Shown here: in pieces, positions 17,308-27,077 of the stretch | Layout of the letters: every line of letters starts with the position of its first letter | How positions within the stretch are numbered: position 1 is the first letter of the stretch | Source: Arthrobacter sp. 18067 | GTDB taxonomy: Bacteria; Actinomycetota; Actinomycetes; Actinomycetales; Micrococcaceae | Direction of reading: 5' to 3' | NCBI RefSeq assembly: GCF_902706295.1 | Contig: NZ_CACSJJ010000014.1 | Span: forward strand, 1 to 64,000 | DNA length: 64,000 nt | The notes under the pieces: model-generated | What the model was told of the DNA's origin: nothing | The model's database searches: none | What the model saw: the letters and a program-made list of their open reading frames with translations, nothing else | Translations under genes and position numbers: made by a program

Positions 17308-18803
17308 GAGGCGGGGCCAGCTGCGGCCGTGCCGTCCCAGTTGGGTGGCGTAAAGGCCCCCAAGGGATCATCCAGCACGGACGCAGTCTGGCCTGCCCCG
17401 GCCACCGGAAGCCAGCTTCCATCCAGCCCGGGGACCGCGTGGCGTTGGAACCACTCCTGGAGTTGTGCCCTCATCCCTGCCACACGCCCTGCGTGCGCCG
17501 GTTCATCCACAAGGTTTTCCCGTTCGTCGGGGTCGGCCACAAGGTCGTACAGTTCGTGGGGACCATGCGGGTACCGGTGCACATACTTCCACTCCGCACT
17601 GCGGATCATCCGGACCGGGCCGTATTCGTCAAAGACCACGACGGCGCGGTCCCCGGCAGCGGCGGGCTGCCCGCCGTCGTCGGGGTTCTCATCGGTCCCA
17701 TCCACTGCGGCGTCCGGCAGCACGCGCAGCAGCTCCGCGAAAGACTGTCCGGGACCGCGCTCGAAGGGCCTCGCGTCGAGGCCTGCGAGCTCCAGAACAG
17801 TGGCCGCTATGTCGTAAGCGGACAGCAGCTCCGGGAGGACAATGCCTTCCGCGATCCGCCCCGGAAGCGCGAAGATCGCGGGGACTTTGACGGAGGAGTC
17901 GTAGACATTCTGCGGGAATGTCCCATTGCCTTTACCCCAGATGCCGTGGTGGCCGCAGTTGAAGCCGTTGTCGCTGCTGAAGATGACAAGGGTGTTGCCC
18001 AGGACGCCCAGTCCTTCCAGCCGGCGCAGGACCGCTCCGATCCCGGCGTCCATGGCGCTCACCGCCGCGAAGTACCCCACCAAGGCAGCGCGCACGTCCG
18101 CCTCGCCGCCGATCGGCACACCATCCACGGTGGGCGTCCATGGGTGGAGGGGTTCCTGCGGACAGCTGGTGAACTGGCAGTCCCTGTAGAGTTCCTCGAA
18201 TTCGGGCGGGTGCTGGCCCTTCCAGGGTTTGTGGGGTGCGGTGTAGTTGAGGGCAAGGAAGAAGGGTTCGGATCCTTGCGAGGCTTCATCGATAAAGCCC
18301 AGGGCATCGCGGGTGATCGCGTCCGTCAAGTATTCAGTGACGGACTCCCGGTGGCTGGTGCCGCCGTCGAACCTGTACATCACTGACCTGTCATAAGGGC
18401 TGCCGCCACCCTCCAAAGCGAACCAGTGGCTGAAACCCTTCCTCGGCACATCGTTGGCGCCAAGGTGCCATTTTCCGGAGAGCCCCAAGCGGTAGCCGGC
18501 GTCGGCCAAGGCATCCGTGAAAAGGGGCTGCCCCTGGAGGTAATCCACTGCTTCGGGACCCGTTTCGACGCCCGCCAAGTAATCGTGGACGCCGTGGCGT
18601 GAAGGGATGTCACCGGTCATGAGGCTGGCGCGGGCCGGCGAGCAGACGGGCGAAACGCAGAAGAAGTTCTCCAAGCGCGTTCCGCGGGCCGCGAGGGCAT
18701 CCAGGTTGGGAGTGCGGATCTCGGAGTTTCCGGCGCAACCCAGCGCCCAGGCACCTTGGTCGTCGCACAGGATGAAGATGATGTTCGGCTTTTCGTTGGA
18801 CAC
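17304..18803 (-). CDS. Type I sulfatase (arylsulfatase family)
   Basis: The 499-residue enzyme hydrolyses sulfate esters. It has the N-terminal metal pair D14-D15 in F-I-L-C-D-D-Q, the formylglycine site C54-S-P-A-R58, and S-D-N-G-F-N-C-G-H-H-G with further metal ligands. No signal peptide is visible, so it probably acts on imported sugars in the cytoplasm. The start is GTG 18803; the next upstream codon pair contains a stop, and AAAGG abuts the GTG, too close for a normal ribosome site. TTGATT-N18-TAGCAA just upstream would start the transcript at or near the GTG, so a leaderless message is possible. Together with the PL8 lyase it suggests a sulfated uronic-acid polysaccharide as substrate. 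Confidence 0.9.
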   Translation of the reverse strand: MSNEKPNIIFILCDDQGAWALGCAGNSEIRTPNLDALAARGTRLENFFCVSPVCSPARASLMTGDIPSRHGVHDYLAGVETGPEAVDYLQGQPLFTDALADAGYRLGLSGKWHLGANDVPRKGFSHWFALEGGGSPYDRSVMYRFDGGTSHRESVTEYLTDAITRDALGFIDEASQGSEPFFLALNYTAPHKPWKGQHPPEFEELYRDCQFTSCPQEPLHPWTPTVDGVPIGGEADVRAALVGYFAAVSAMDAGIGAVLRRLEGLGVLGNTLVIFSSDNGFNCGHHGIWGKGNGTFPQNVYDSSVKVPAIFALPGRIAEGIVLPELLSAYDIAATVLELAGLDARPFERGPGQSFAELLRVLPDAAVDGTDENPDDGGQPAAAGDRAVVVFDEYGPVRMIRSAEWKYVHRYPHGPHELYDLVADPDERENLVDEPAHAGRVAGMRAQLQEWFQRHAVPGLDGSWLPVAGAGQTASVLDDPLGAFTPPNWDGTAAAGPAS

Positions 18804-18945
18804 CCTTTATTGCTACACAGCCTCGAAGCGAGGAATCAATGAGCATTCCCCAAGACCTTGCAGATGGAGGAAATTAGTATCTAAATACTCCCTAAAAAGT
18901 GAGGCAAGATGGGAGGAATCGTCCGTTTACAGGTGGAGTTTGATC

Positions 18946-20130
18946 ATGCCCGGAAAGAACCTGCAGCCCGTCCACGCTGAGCCCGCCTCCGCGACCATCC
19001 GCGACACCGCCAAGCAAAACCTGAAGTTCCAGAACCTCAGCGACAACCTGCGCCGAGGCATCCTGGCAGGGACGTGGGCTGTCGGGACAAAGTTGCCTAC
19101 CGAGCAGCAACTGTCCCTCGACACCGGGCTGTCGCTGACTACTGTGCGCCGGGCGTTCGAGGACCTGGTGGACAAGGGGCTGGTGGTCCGGCGGCAGGGT
19201 GCCGGGAGCTTCGTGGCTGCGCCCCAGCGCTCGCAAAAGCGCTCCCGATACGTGATCGGCGTCCTCCTGCCGGACACCCAGCTTTACTACCCGCAGGTGC
19301 TTCAGGGCATCGAGGAACACCTGTCCTCCCGCGGCGCCAGCCTGCAGCTTTCCACCTACCACTATGACTTCACCCGGGAGAACGCCAGCATCGACTTCCT
19401 CCTGGACGCCGGCGTGGATGGGCTGATCCTGGTGCCGACGCTGACCGGCTTGGACAATCCCCAGCAGCGGGTGGCCGAGCTCATGGCCCTGCCCGTCCCC
19501 GTGGTCTTGCTGGAGCGGAGCCTGGACGACCTGGGGCCGGGAGACCGGACGGAACACGTCTGCTCGGATCACCAGGGCGGAGCGTACGACGCCGTGATGC
19601 ACCTCCATCGCTTGGGTCACCGAAAGATTGGGCTGCTCACGCGGGCGAACGAGGCCGCGCGCAGCAGCAACCCAACCCAGGCCGCGGTGATCGCTGGCTA
19701 TGCGGCTGCCGTCGAGACTCTGGGACTGGAAAAAACCGGGCACTACGACATGGCCTTCAGCGCCACCAAACCGGAGTGGGAAGCGGATCAGGCCGAGCAC
19801 ATGTTCCAGCTCCTGGCAGGCAGCGGCGCAACAGCGGCTTTGGTATTCGGCGACCGGGAAGCGGCGCTGTTGGAAGGGGCCGCAGGGAGGCGCGGGATCC
19901 GCGTGCCGGAAGATCTTGCTTTGGTTTCCTATGACGACGAAATGGCCGATCTCGCACAGATTCCCCTCACTGCGGTGTCCCCGGCCAAGCATCGGCTCGG
20001 CGTCATGGCGGCCGATGTCCTGTTGCGCCGGTTGACCGAAGGCGACGCTTGTCCGCTGTACCAAATCCGCTTGCGGCCACGAATCGTGGTGCGCGATTCC
20101 TGCGGGGCCAAGCTGGTTAGCCCCCTCTAG
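18946..20130 (+). CDS. GntR-type HTH / LacI-type sensor transcriptional regulator
   Basis: The 394-residue protein joins a GntR winged helix (about 28-95, with L-P-T-E-Q-Q-L and V-R-R-A-F-E-D-L-V) to a periplasmic-binding-like sugar sensor of LacI type (about 100-390, starting V-I-G-V-L-L-P-D and ending R-P-R-I-V-V-R-D-S). The layout is that of AraR. ATG 18946 is preceded by GGTGGAG; the longer in-frame reading would run into the sulfatase gene. It is divergent from the sulfatase and convergent with the PL8 lyase, so it is the likely local regulator, responding to a released sugar. The AGTAT-N4-ATACT repeat at 18876-18889 may be its own operator. Confidence 0.9.
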   Translation: MPGKNLQPVHAEPASATIRDTAKQNLKFQNLSDNLRRGILAGTWAVGTKLPTEQQLSLDTGLSLTTVRRAFEDLVDKGLVVRRQGAGSFVAAPQRSQKRSRYVIGVLLPDTQLYYPQVLQGIEEHLSSRGASLQLSTYHYDFTRENASIDFLLDAGVDGLILVPTLTGLDNPQQRVAELMALPVPVVLLERSLDDLGPGDRTEHVCSDHQGGAYDAVMHLHRLGHRKIGLLTRANEAARSSNPTQAAVIAGYAAAVETLGLEKTGHYDMAFSATKPEWEADQAEHMFQLLAGSGATAALVFGDREAALLEGAAGRRGIRVPEDLALVSYDDEMADLAQIPLTAVSPAKHRLGVMAADVLLRRLTEGDACPLYQIRLRPRIVVRDSCGAKLVSPL

Positions 20131-20197
20131 TTCGTTGTGGGGCCTGCTCTGCATCCGTTGAGGGCCAAATAGCTCGCAGAACAGGCCTCGCAACGAA
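20131..20197. terminator. Bidirectional terminator/palindrome between regulator and PL8 lyase
   Basis: TTCGTTG (20131-20137) pairs with CAACGAA (20191-20197), continuing with GGCCTG/CAGGCC and CTGC/GCAG segments. It fills the whole gap between the two convergent genes and includes the last base before each stop region. T-runs are weak. Confidence 0.55.
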
Positions 20198-20200
20198 GAT

Positions 20201-22573
20201 CTAGCGGCGGAGCTTCACTACCTGTGCCTGGCCGCTGAGCCCGGCGGTGTCCAGCGTCAGGGTAGTCCTGCCAGCGGCGTCGGTCCCCAGAGTGCCCGCA
20301 CCTTCCAGCACGCTTGACCACGTTCCCTCCGGAAGGGTGAGCGTGAGACTGGCCGCCTTTTGCGTCGGCTCGCTGACGGCCAGGCTGAGCGCATTGCCGT
20401 GCCGGGAGAACACCACGCATGCCGGGCCGGAAGCTCCCAGGCCGCCTGCGGTACCTAGATTCCAGAACGTTGCCGCTGTGGTCTTCTCTGCTGTGAATTC
20501 CACCGACTGCGCCGTGGCATCGTTGCGGATCACCACGTGCTTGTTGCCCTTTGCGAGCTTGCTGCACTCCTTGGCTGAGGCCCCCGGGGCTACCAGGTAG
20601 GCATAGCTCTTCGGTCCAGCACCGGCGCCATGATCAACATAGATGGTGGCGAAGTTCCGCTGCTGCACAGTGGTACTGCCGTTGATGTTCACTCCCGACC
20701 AGCTTCCGGAACGGCTTTCCCGGAGCACCGTCAGCTGCGAGGAGTCGAGTACGGCATAGCCGCCGAATCCTTCCAGATGGACCCAACGATCGTCACTCAG
20801 CACAACAGCGTTGCCGGCCGTTTCCGCTATGGTGCCGGACGCCGTCGTGAGTGCATTGTTGCCTTGGTGAAGATTGCGGTGGTCAACGATGCTTTCCACC
20901 CTGGCCCCGGAACCCGTGGTGATGTCGGCGCCGAGGCAGACGGTGACGTCGCCGCTGACGAACCAGGATTTCCGGGCCGACAGGCCGGTGCGGCCGGGAC
21001 CCACCAGATGCTGTCCGACGGCGGCTACCTCGCCAAATGCGGCGGACCCGGTCCACTCATTGGCCGGGACGGCGGCGCCCCATTCGCCTTCCACTTTGTC
21101 CGGCAAAGGGGTGGTGTCCACCGTGGTGCCCGGAAGGCGGTTGTAGTTGGCGGTGGCCCAGAAGGCGTCGTCGTACTGGCCGAGGTCCGCCGTGTGGAAG
21201 TAGGTCATGCCGGAACCGGTGTGATAGCCGCGGTTGTTCTCACCGTTGCCGCATTCGTACCAGGCGATGCGGTTGCTGGCCATGGACAGCGACAACGCCC
21301 ACCCGGTCCCCCGGTGGATGGTGCGGTCCATGGCCGGGAAGAGCCGATGGCCCGGGGATTCCGGCACGGGCGCGACGCCGGCCGCCAGCAGCTCCTTGAC
21401 CAAGGCCGTCCGGGGCACGCTGGCTCCCGACAGGATGGGGCGATAAGTGTTGCGCGTGATCCAACCGGCGCAGAGACCCCGCCACCGGATTGCAGTCGCG
21501 CTGTCCATGGCACGGGCCAGGAGCAGGATGGCTTCGATGCTGGTCGCGGCAAGGTCGTATCCCGTGTTTGCTTCGCGGCTGATGCTCCTGCCACGAACGG
21601 AATCGGCCATGGCACCGTTGATGATGAGCGGCGCGAATGATCCCTCTACGGCGTCGAAGAAGATGCTGCGTGATGGGTCGGAGACCTCGAAGCCGGTGCC
21701 GCCAAGCAGTGCGAACAGTTTGGACAGTCCGTTCAGCAGCACTACACCGTAGGAGCCCGTGTAGGGCGTGGTGCTGTGCTGGATGAACGAGCCGTCATGG
21801 AAGATCCCGTCACCGCTGGTGACGAATTGCCACACCTGGCTGAGCCCGGCGATGGCGTGCTGGAGCTTCGGCGTGTCCTCCCCGGCCAAGGACCGGATGA
21901 TGATTCCCTGGCACAGGTCCACCCGGTTTGCCCCCACTGAGGTGATCTTGCCGCGCTTCGGCGGGAACTGCAGCCAAGGATCAGGGACAAAGTGGTCAAT
22001 CGCAGCGGAGTAGGCCTGAATCTCAGCGGCGGAGAGCTCGGCGTGAAGCAGGACCATGGTGTCAGCCAAGGCCCGGGGCACACCGATTTCCCACGACCAC
22101 CAGTTGCCAACCTCTTCTTTGGCGTCGTTGTAGCAGAGGGTGTTGGCGTCAGCGAGTCCCGCTTTGATGTCTGCCAGCACCGAGACATCCCCAAACACCG
22201 CCGCCGTCGGTGTCGCCCAGGCCGTGGCGAGCTGGGACAGACGGGTGTACGTGGTGACCATCTCAGCGTCCTTGGCGAAGGACAGATCCGTGAAGACCGA
22301 CGTCCGGCCGGGCACCCGGTTGAGCTTTGCCAAGGAATCAGCGGCTTTGCTGTTCAGGCCCGTGATCGCCTTGGCGAAATCCGGATCTCCCGCTTGGATG
22401 ACGTTGCGGCCGGTGATCTGGTCCACCCAGCGGTTTCGCAACGCTGCGAACTGTGCGGGATCCGGTTCGGTTTCGGCCCAGGCGTTTCCGGCAAACATCG
22501 AGCTGACCACTGCTGCCAGGGACAGGGCACCGGCACCCTGAAGAAGGGTCCTGCGAGGGAATTGAAGTGACAA
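20201..22573 (-). CDS. Secreted polysaccharide lyase family 8 (hyaluronate/chondroitin/xanthan lyase type)
   Basis: The 790-residue enzyme cleaves uronic-acid polysaccharides by beta-elimination. The N-terminus has a twin-arginine-like signal (R7-R8-T-L-L, then a hydrophobic core ending at A-W-A near 33). Catalytic residues of the family are visible: N216 in G-A-N-R-V-D, H266 in F-I-Q-H, and Y275 in Y-T-G-S-Y-G, with the canonical H-to-Y spacing of nine. The start is TTG 22573 with AGGAG 7 nt upstream; the frame stays open much further, but that part overlaps the divergent DinB gene and has no ribosome site. Its promoter shares a 14-mer with the MocA promoter. Confidence 0.93.
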   Translation of the reverse strand: MSLQFPRRTLLQGAGALSLAAVVSSMFAGNAWAETEPDPAQFAALRNRWVDQITGRNVIQAGDPDFAKAITGLNSKAADSLAKLNRVPGRTSVFTDLSFAKDAEMVTTYTRLSQLATAWATPTAAVFGDVSVLADIKAGLADANTLCYNDAKEEVGNWWSWEIGVPRALADTMVLLHAELSAAEIQAYSAAIDHFVPDPWLQFPPKRGKITSVGANRVDLCQGIIIRSLAGEDTPKLQHAIAGLSQVWQFVTSGDGIFHDGSFIQHSTTPYTGSYGVVLLNGLSKLFALLGGTGFEVSDPSRSIFFDAVEGSFAPLIINGAMADSVRGRSISREANTGYDLAATSIEAILLLARAMDSATAIRWRGLCAGWITRNTYRPILSGASVPRTALVKELLAAGVAPVPESPGHRLFPAMDRTIHRGTGWALSLSMASNRIAWYECGNGENNRGYHTGSGMTYFHTADLGQYDDAFWATANYNRLPGTTVDTTPLPDKVEGEWGAAVPANEWTGSAAFGEVAAVGQHLVGPGRTGLSARKSWFVSGDVTVCLGADITTGSGARVESIVDHRNLHQGNNALTTASGTIAETAGNAVVLSDDRWVHLEGFGGYAVLDSSQLTVLRESRSGSWSGVNINGSTTVQQRNFATIYVDHGAGAGPKSYAYLVAPGASAKECSKLAKGNKHVVIRNDATAQSVEFTAEKTTAATFWNLGTAGGLGASGPACVVFSRHGNALSLAVSEPTQKAASLTLTLPEGTWSSVLEGAGTLGTDAAGRTTLTLDTAGLSGQAQVVKLRR

Positions 22574-22641
22574 GGAGTTGCTCCTAACACTCGTGGATGG
22601 GCATGGTCCGGCATCTTTTGGCCGGTGCCCTCCACTGGCTT

Positions 22642-22678
22642 GCGTTGTAGTCAACGCGAGGTGGAAGGGAGGAATAAA
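22642..22678 (-). promoter_or_regulatory. PL8 lyase promoter: inverted repeat and shared 14-mer
   Basis: GCGTTG-N4-CAACGC (22642-22657) is a 6-bp inverted repeat. The complement of TTTATTCCTCCCTT (22665-22678) is the second copy of the motif found before the MocA gene at 16193-16206. Confidence 0.45.
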
Positions 22679-22747
22679 GCAGTACCTTGCCCGCGCATCT
22701 GAACGTAGGGTCCCATTTCTGTCATACCCCTTCTGTAGAGTGCTCCC

Positions 22748-23335
22748 ATGGATGACAAAGCGATGTTGCTCGGTTATTTGCGGCTCCGCAGGGCGGACCT
22801 GCTCGGAAAACTGGACGGCCTTGGCGAGTATGACGCCCGCAGGCCCATGACGCCCACGGGCACCAACCTGCTGGGTCTTGTGAAGCATGTGGCCAGCGTG
22901 GAACTGGACTACTTCGGGGTGACTTTCGGACGTCCAAGCGGCAGGGACATGCCCTGGCTGGCGGACGACGCCGAAGCGGATTCCGATATGTGGGTACCCG
23001 TCACCGAGACCCGGGAGGAAATCCTGGAGCTGCATCATTTCTCTGCCAAGCACAGCGATGAGACCATCGAGTCCCTCCCGTTGGACGCACCGGGTGTGGT
23101 GCCGTGGTGGTCGGAGGAGAAGAAGCATGTGACGCTCCACCAGATCCTGGTGCACATGTGCGTGGAGACCTCCAGGCATGCGGGTCACGCCGACATCATC
23201 CGCGAGTTCATTGACGGCTCCGCTGGGCAGAGGCCGGGCGATCCCAACATTCCGGCGCGCAACTCCGAGGAATGGGCAGCCCACCGCTACCGTATCGAGG
23301 AAGCGGCCCGGGAGGCTGACCGCCGCCACTACTGA
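22748..23335 (+). CDS. DinB-like/DUF664 family protein
   Basis: The 195-residue helical protein has the DinB-type metal histidines: one in L-V-K-H-V-A-S-V-E near residue 43 and two in [18 protein letters not shown] near residues 130-147. Related actinobacterial proteins use metal and a low-molecular thiol (mycothiol) for transfer or detoxification reactions. The start ATG 22748 is divergent from PL8. It does not obviously belong to the operon that follows, which begins 83 bp later. Confidence 0.85.
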   Translation: MDDKAMLLGYLRLRRADLLGKLDGLGEYDARRPMTPTGTNLLGLVKHVASVELDYFGVTFGRPSGRDMPWLADDAEADSDMWVPVTETREEILELHHFSAKHSDETIESLPLDAPGVVPWWSEEKKHVTLHQILVHMCVETSRHAGHADIIREFIDGSAGQRPGDPNIPARNSEEWAAHRYRIEEAAREADRRHY

Positions 23336-23418
23336 ACCTCCCGCAGCCCTGAACCTTTCACAGCCCACGCATATGTTGGGCAAACCTCCGGCGTAGCCTC
23401 GCTCCGTACAAATGAGGA

Positions 23419-24405
23419 ATGACTCCTCCACAGACTGAAAACCGTAAGGGCGGCCGAACCCGGCGCGTCGTCGTCTCCGCCGTCCTGGCGGTCACTCTCT
23501 CTGCCGGGGGTGCCGCAGCCTGGGCGCTGGACCGGTTCGTCATTCCTCACGCGCAGATCACCAACGTCTCGGAATACGAAGCCAGCCAGGCCGGCACTAC
23601 GACCAACAGCTCGACGGATGAGACGTCCACTGACACATCGGCGAGCGCCGTGGTCACGGATACCTCTTACACCTCGGGCGATACGGGCGTTACCGTCTCC
23701 ACGGTGACCACCGGCAGCGGCGACGACACCGTCACCTACTACGTTGCCGACGTCGTGCTTGATGACGCCACCACGCTTAAGTCGGCTTTCGCCGAGGATA
23801 CCTACGGCGGGAACATCACGGAGAACACCTCTGCGATCGCCGAAGACCACAACGCCATCTTCGCCATCAACGGCGACTACTACGGCTTCCGGGACACGGG
23901 CATCGTGATCCGCAACGGCGTGGTGTACCGGGACGAAGGTGCCCGGCAGGGCTTGGCGTTCTACAAGGACGGCACCGTGAAGGTGTACGACGAAACCAGC
24001 ACCACAGCCGAGCAACTCATCGCGGACGGGGTCTGGAACACGCTCTCCTTCGGGCCGTCGCTGCTGGACAATGGCCAGATCGCCTCGGGCATCGAGGACG
24101 TGGAGGTGGATACCAACTTCGGCAATCACTCCATCCAGGGCGAGCAACCGCGCACAGCTGTGGGCGTCATTGATGACAACCACCTGGTGTTCGTGGTGGT
24201 GGATGGCCGCAGCCCGGGCTACTCCGCCGGTGTGACCATGACGGGACTAGCCCAGATCATGAAGGACCTGGGCGCCACTACCGCGTACAACATCGACGGC
24301 GGCGGCTCCTCCACCATGTACTTCAACGGTTCCTTGGTGAACAACCCGCTCGGCGAGAACAAAGAGCGCGGCACCTCCGACATCCTCTACATCGCCCAGT
24401 CATGA
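23419..24405 (+). CDS. Membrane-anchored phosphodiester glycosidase (NAGPA family)
   Basis: The 328-residue protein has a basic start, one hydrophobic segment (about 15-38, signal or anchor), a Ser/Thr-rich linker (about 50-85), and a NAGPA domain (about 100-328). Diagnostic segments are [18 protein letters not shown]...R-T-A-V-G-V and the terminal [14 protein letters not shown]. The family hydrolyses phosphodiester-linked sugars, for example GlcNAc-1-phosphate caps. It is first in a run of five tightly packed genes and overlaps the next by ATGA, so it likely acts outside the cell on a phosphate-containing glycan made or displayed by its neighbours. Confidence 0.88.
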   Translation: MTPPQTENRKGGRTRRVVVSAVLAVTLSAGGAAAWALDRFVIPHAQITNVSEYEASQAGTTTNSSTDETSTDTSASAVVTDTSYTSGDTGVTVSTVTTGSGDDTVTYYVADVVLDDATTLKSAFAEDTYGGNITENTSAIAEDHNAIFAINGDYYGFRDTGIVIRNGVVYRDEGARQGLAFYKDGTVKVYDETSTTAEQLIADGVWNTLSFGPSLLDNGQIASGIEDVEVDTNFGNHSIQGEQPRTAVGVIDDNHLVFVVVDGRSPGYSAGVTMTGLAQIMKDLGATTAYNIDGGGSSTMYFNGSLVNNPLGENKERGTSDILYIAQS

Positions 24406-25565
24406 TCACCCTGATACCGGCCTACGAGCCGGACCACCAGCTCATCAACCTCGTTCAAAGGCTCCAGGAAGCGGACCCGTGGCTGACCATCGTGGTGGTG
24501 GATGACGGCTCCGGACCGGACTACCAGGAAAAGTTCGACGACGCCGCCCGGCTGGGGTGCCATGTGCTCAGTTACGCCGTGAACGGCGGCAAGGGCCATG
24601 CGCTCAAGAGCGGTTTTGCCTTCATCGCGGAGCGCTTCCCGGGCCACGACGTTGTCTGTGCCGACAGCGACGGACAGCACGGGGTAGCCGATATCCTGGC
24701 CGTTGCCGACCGTGTCCGCCATGTCACCGCGGCGATGGTCCTTGGCTGCCGGAACTTCACAGGCGACGTCCCTGCCCGGAGCAAGTTTGGCAACACGGTG
24801 ACCCGTGGACTGTTCAGGCTCGCTACAGGTCAACGGATCACGGACACGCAAACCGGTCTCCGGGGCTACCGGGCTGACATGCTCCCGTGGCTTGTGACTG
24901 TCCGCGGTCAGCGGTACGAGTACGAACTCAATCTGCTGCTCGAGGCTAAACAGGCCGGCTACGGCATCGACAGCGTGGAAATAGCCACGGTCTATCTGGA
25001 CCACAACTCGGGGTCGCATTTCAGGCCTGTGGCTGACTCGATCAGGATCTATGCGCCGCTGCTGAAGTTCCTCGGCTCATCGTTGTCCGCGTTCGTGGTG
25101 GACCTGGTGTTGTTCCTGGTCCTCATCGCCGTCACGGATTCCTTGCTTGTTGCAGTCCTTGGGGCCCGCCTGGTCAGTGCGTCCGTGAACTTCGTGGTCA
25201 ATCGACGCCTGGTGTTTGAGCACGGGAAGGACACCTCGTTGCGTGCCGCGGCTACGGGTTATGTGGCCCTGGTGATTGTGCTGCTGGCCGCCAACTACAC
25301 CGCCATCTGGGCCCTCACCTCCATCTCGGTTCCGGACCTGCCGGCCAAGATCCTCACGGAGGCCGCGCTGCTGGGTATCAGCTATGCCGTGCAGCACCGC
25401 TTCCTCTTCGCCCGCAAGGCCCGCGCCGCTTCAACGGCACCGGTTGGTCCGTCGGAACCAGCCTTCCCTGAAACACATATCCCAGCCTTGGTCCCGGCAC
25501 AGTTTCAGCACAGCATGACCGGGAAAAGTGGAAACCAATCCCCCAAGAGATTCCGGAGTAACTGA
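24402..25565 (+). CDS. GT2 glycosyltransferase fused to GtrA-like membrane domain
   Basis: The 387 residues split into a cytoplasmic GT-A domain (about 1-205: I-P-A-Y-E-P, V-V-D-D-G-S-G, the D-S-D-G-Q-H-G metal motif and Q-T-G-L-R-G) and a four-span GtrA domain (about 215-340). The GT-A part resembles dolichol/polyprenol-phosphate sugar synthases, and GtrA proteins flip or hold polyprenyl-phosphate sugars. So the protein likely makes and translocates a lipid-linked monosaccharide for an envelope polymer. It overlaps both neighbours by a few bases. Confidence 0.9.
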   Translation: MITLIPAYEPDHQLINLVQRLQEADPWLTIVVVDDGSGPDYQEKFDDAARLGCHVLSYAVNGGKGHALKSGFAFIAERFPGHDVVCADSDGQHGVADILAVADRVRHVTAAMVLGCRNFTGDVPARSKFGNTVTRGLFRLATGQRITDTQTGLRGYRADMLPWLVTVRGQRYEYELNLLLEAKQAGYGIDSVEIATVYLDHNSGSHFRPVADSIRIYAPLLKFLGSSLSAFVVDLVLFLVLIAVTDSLLVAVLGARLVSASVNFVVNRRLVFEHGKDTSLRAAATGYVALVIVLLAANYTAIWALTSISVPDLPAKILTEAALLGISYAVQHRFLFARKARAASTAPVGPSEPAFPETHIPALVPAQFQHSMTGKSGNQSPKRFRSN

Positions 25566-26263
25566 TGAACACCATCATCCTCATCGCGGCAGACCTGGCC
25601 GCGATCACCATTTTGACGCTCGCCCTCTACCTCCGCCGGCACAGGCGTCGTGACCTGGTAGTTTCCTACCTCGGCATGAACGTCGGTGTTCTTGCAGTCG
25701 CTACAGCGTTGTCGGGTTCGGCCGCAGGGGTTGGCTTGGGACTTGGTTTGTTCGGTGTTCTCTCCATCATCCGGCTCCGGTCCACGGAACTCGCCCAACA
25801 CGAGGTGGCCTACTACTTCTCGGCGCTGGCGCTGGGACTGATCGCGGGCATCGGCGTTGAGCCGCTCTGGCTGACTCTGTCCCTCATGGCCTTGGTCCTG
25901 CTGGTGATGTTCGTCGGCGACAACCCCAAGGTCCTCCCGGCCTACCGCCACCAGACCGTAGTGCTGGACCGGGCCATCAACAACGAACCCGAGCTCTACG
26001 CCCGGCTGGAGGAAGTCCTCAACGGCACGGTCCACTCGGCCACCATCCAGGAGTTGGACATGGTCAACGACAAGACCATCGTGGACGTCCGGTACGCGGT
26101 CCGCCCACAGCAGAAGCCGCGACACGCGCAGCTTGGCTTCAACCAGCCGGCCGGGGCGCTCTCGCCTGCGCCGGAAGAACTGCCGGAACCTTCTTCACAG
26201 CCTGCACAGTCCACGCAGCCCGCACCGCAACAGTCCGTACCCGCCTCGGCCGGTGTCGCATGA
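25565..26263 (+). CDS. DUF4956 membrane protein
   Basis: The 232-residue protein has an N-terminal helix (about 4-22), a basic loop R-R-H-R-R-R-D, three more hydrophobic segments to about 120, and a soluble C-terminal domain with a Pro/Ser/Gln-rich tail. The pattern G-L-G-L-G-L-F-G-V-L-S-I-I-R-L-R-S is typical of DUF4956. The family recurs next to VTC-domain genes, which is what is seen here (the VTC gene overlaps its stop codon). Biochemical role unknown; a membrane partner of the polymerase is a reasonable inference. Confidence 0.85.
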   Translation: MNTIILIAADLAAITILTLALYLRRHRRRDLVVSYLGMNVGVLAVATALSGSAAGVGLGLGLFGVLSIIRLRSTELAQHEVAYYFSALALGLIAGIGVEPLWLTLSLMALVLLVMFVGDNPKVLPAYRHQTVVLDRAINNEPELYARLEEVLNGTVHSATIQELDMVNDKTIVDVRYAVRPQQKPRHAQLGFNQPAGALSPAPEELPEPSSQPAQSTQPAPQQSVPASAGVA

Positions 26264-27048
26264 GCCGCATCGACTCCCCAGCGATCATTCCGCAACTGAG
26301 CCAGCTACCCGCCGTCGGGCTTGAAGAACTCACCACGGAGGCCGCGCTGCTGACCCGGGTTGACCGCAAGTATCTGGTTCCATCGGCCACCGCCCGCAAG
26401 ATCCTCAGCACCTTCAACACCGAAGCCCGCGTCCTGGAAATGGAGGGGAAGCGGACCTTCGACTACGACTCCGTGTACTTCGACACCCCCGGGTTGGACA
26501 GCTACATGTTGGCCGCACATGGCCGGCGTCGAAGGTTCAAGGTTCGCACCCGCACGTATGTGGACAGTGCCGTGAGCTTCCTGGAGGTCAAGACCGAAGG
26601 CGCCCGTGAGGCCACCGTCAAGGAACGCATCCCGTACGAGTTGTCCGACCGCGACCGGTTGACCGACGAAGGGCTTGCGTACGTCAATGAAACCTTGGCG
26701 GCCACGATCGGCGATGTCACGTTCGGTCCGCTGGAGCCGGTCCTGTCCACCCGCTACGACCGCACCACCCTGTACCTTCCCGAATCGGGGAGCCGCGCGA
26801 CGATCGACTCCGACGTCACTTGGCAGAGTCCGGACGGCCACCCGTGGGTCCTGGACAACGCCGTGGTGGTGGAGACCAAGTCCGGCTCCGCCCCTGGCCC
26901 TTTGGACCGGCACTTGTGGGCGCACGGCGTCCGGCCGTGCCGCATCTCCAAGTTCGCCACCGGAATGGCCGCACTCCATCCCGAGCTGCCGGCCAACCGC
27001 TGGAACCAAACTCTTCGGCGCCGGATGCCCCTGCGCCCCCTCCACTGA
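26260..27048 (+). CDS. VTC-domain polyphosphate polymerase-like protein
   Basis: The 262-residue protein is a single VTC tunnel domain. Visible signature residues are D-R-K-Y-L-V-P near 36, S-V-Y-F-D-T near 71, R-R-R-R-F-K-V-R-T-R near 88-97, F-L-E-V-K-T-E near 107, K-E-R-I-P-Y and the late V-V-V-E-T-K-S-G. In yeast Vtc4 these basic and Glu residues bind ATP and the polyphosphate product. There is no SPX domain or membrane span, so it would work in the cytoplasm with the preceding DUF4956 membrane protein. Actual polyphosphate synthesis is not shown by sequence. Confidence 0.88.
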   Translation: MSRIDSPAIIPQLSQLPAVGLEELTTEAALLTRVDRKYLVPSATARKILSTFNTEARVLEMEGKRTFDYDSVYFDTPGLDSYMLAAHGRRRRFKVRTRTYVDSAVSFLEVKTEGAREATVKERIPYELSDRDRLTDEGLAYVNETLAATIGDVTFGPLEPVLSTRYDRTTLYLPESGSRATIDSDVTWQSPDGHPWVLDNAVVVETKSGSAPGPLDRHLWAHGVRPCRISKFATGMAALHPELPANRWNQTLRRRMPLRPLH

Positions 27049-27077
27049 CCTTCCCTCCACAGACCAAGGAATCAACC

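Noticed and set aside
22574..23431. N-terminal extension of the PL8 lyase reading to 1076 residues
   Set aside because: The extension overlaps the divergent DinB-type gene, has no homology, and the TTG at 22573 has a good ribosome site and begins a Tat-like signal peptide.
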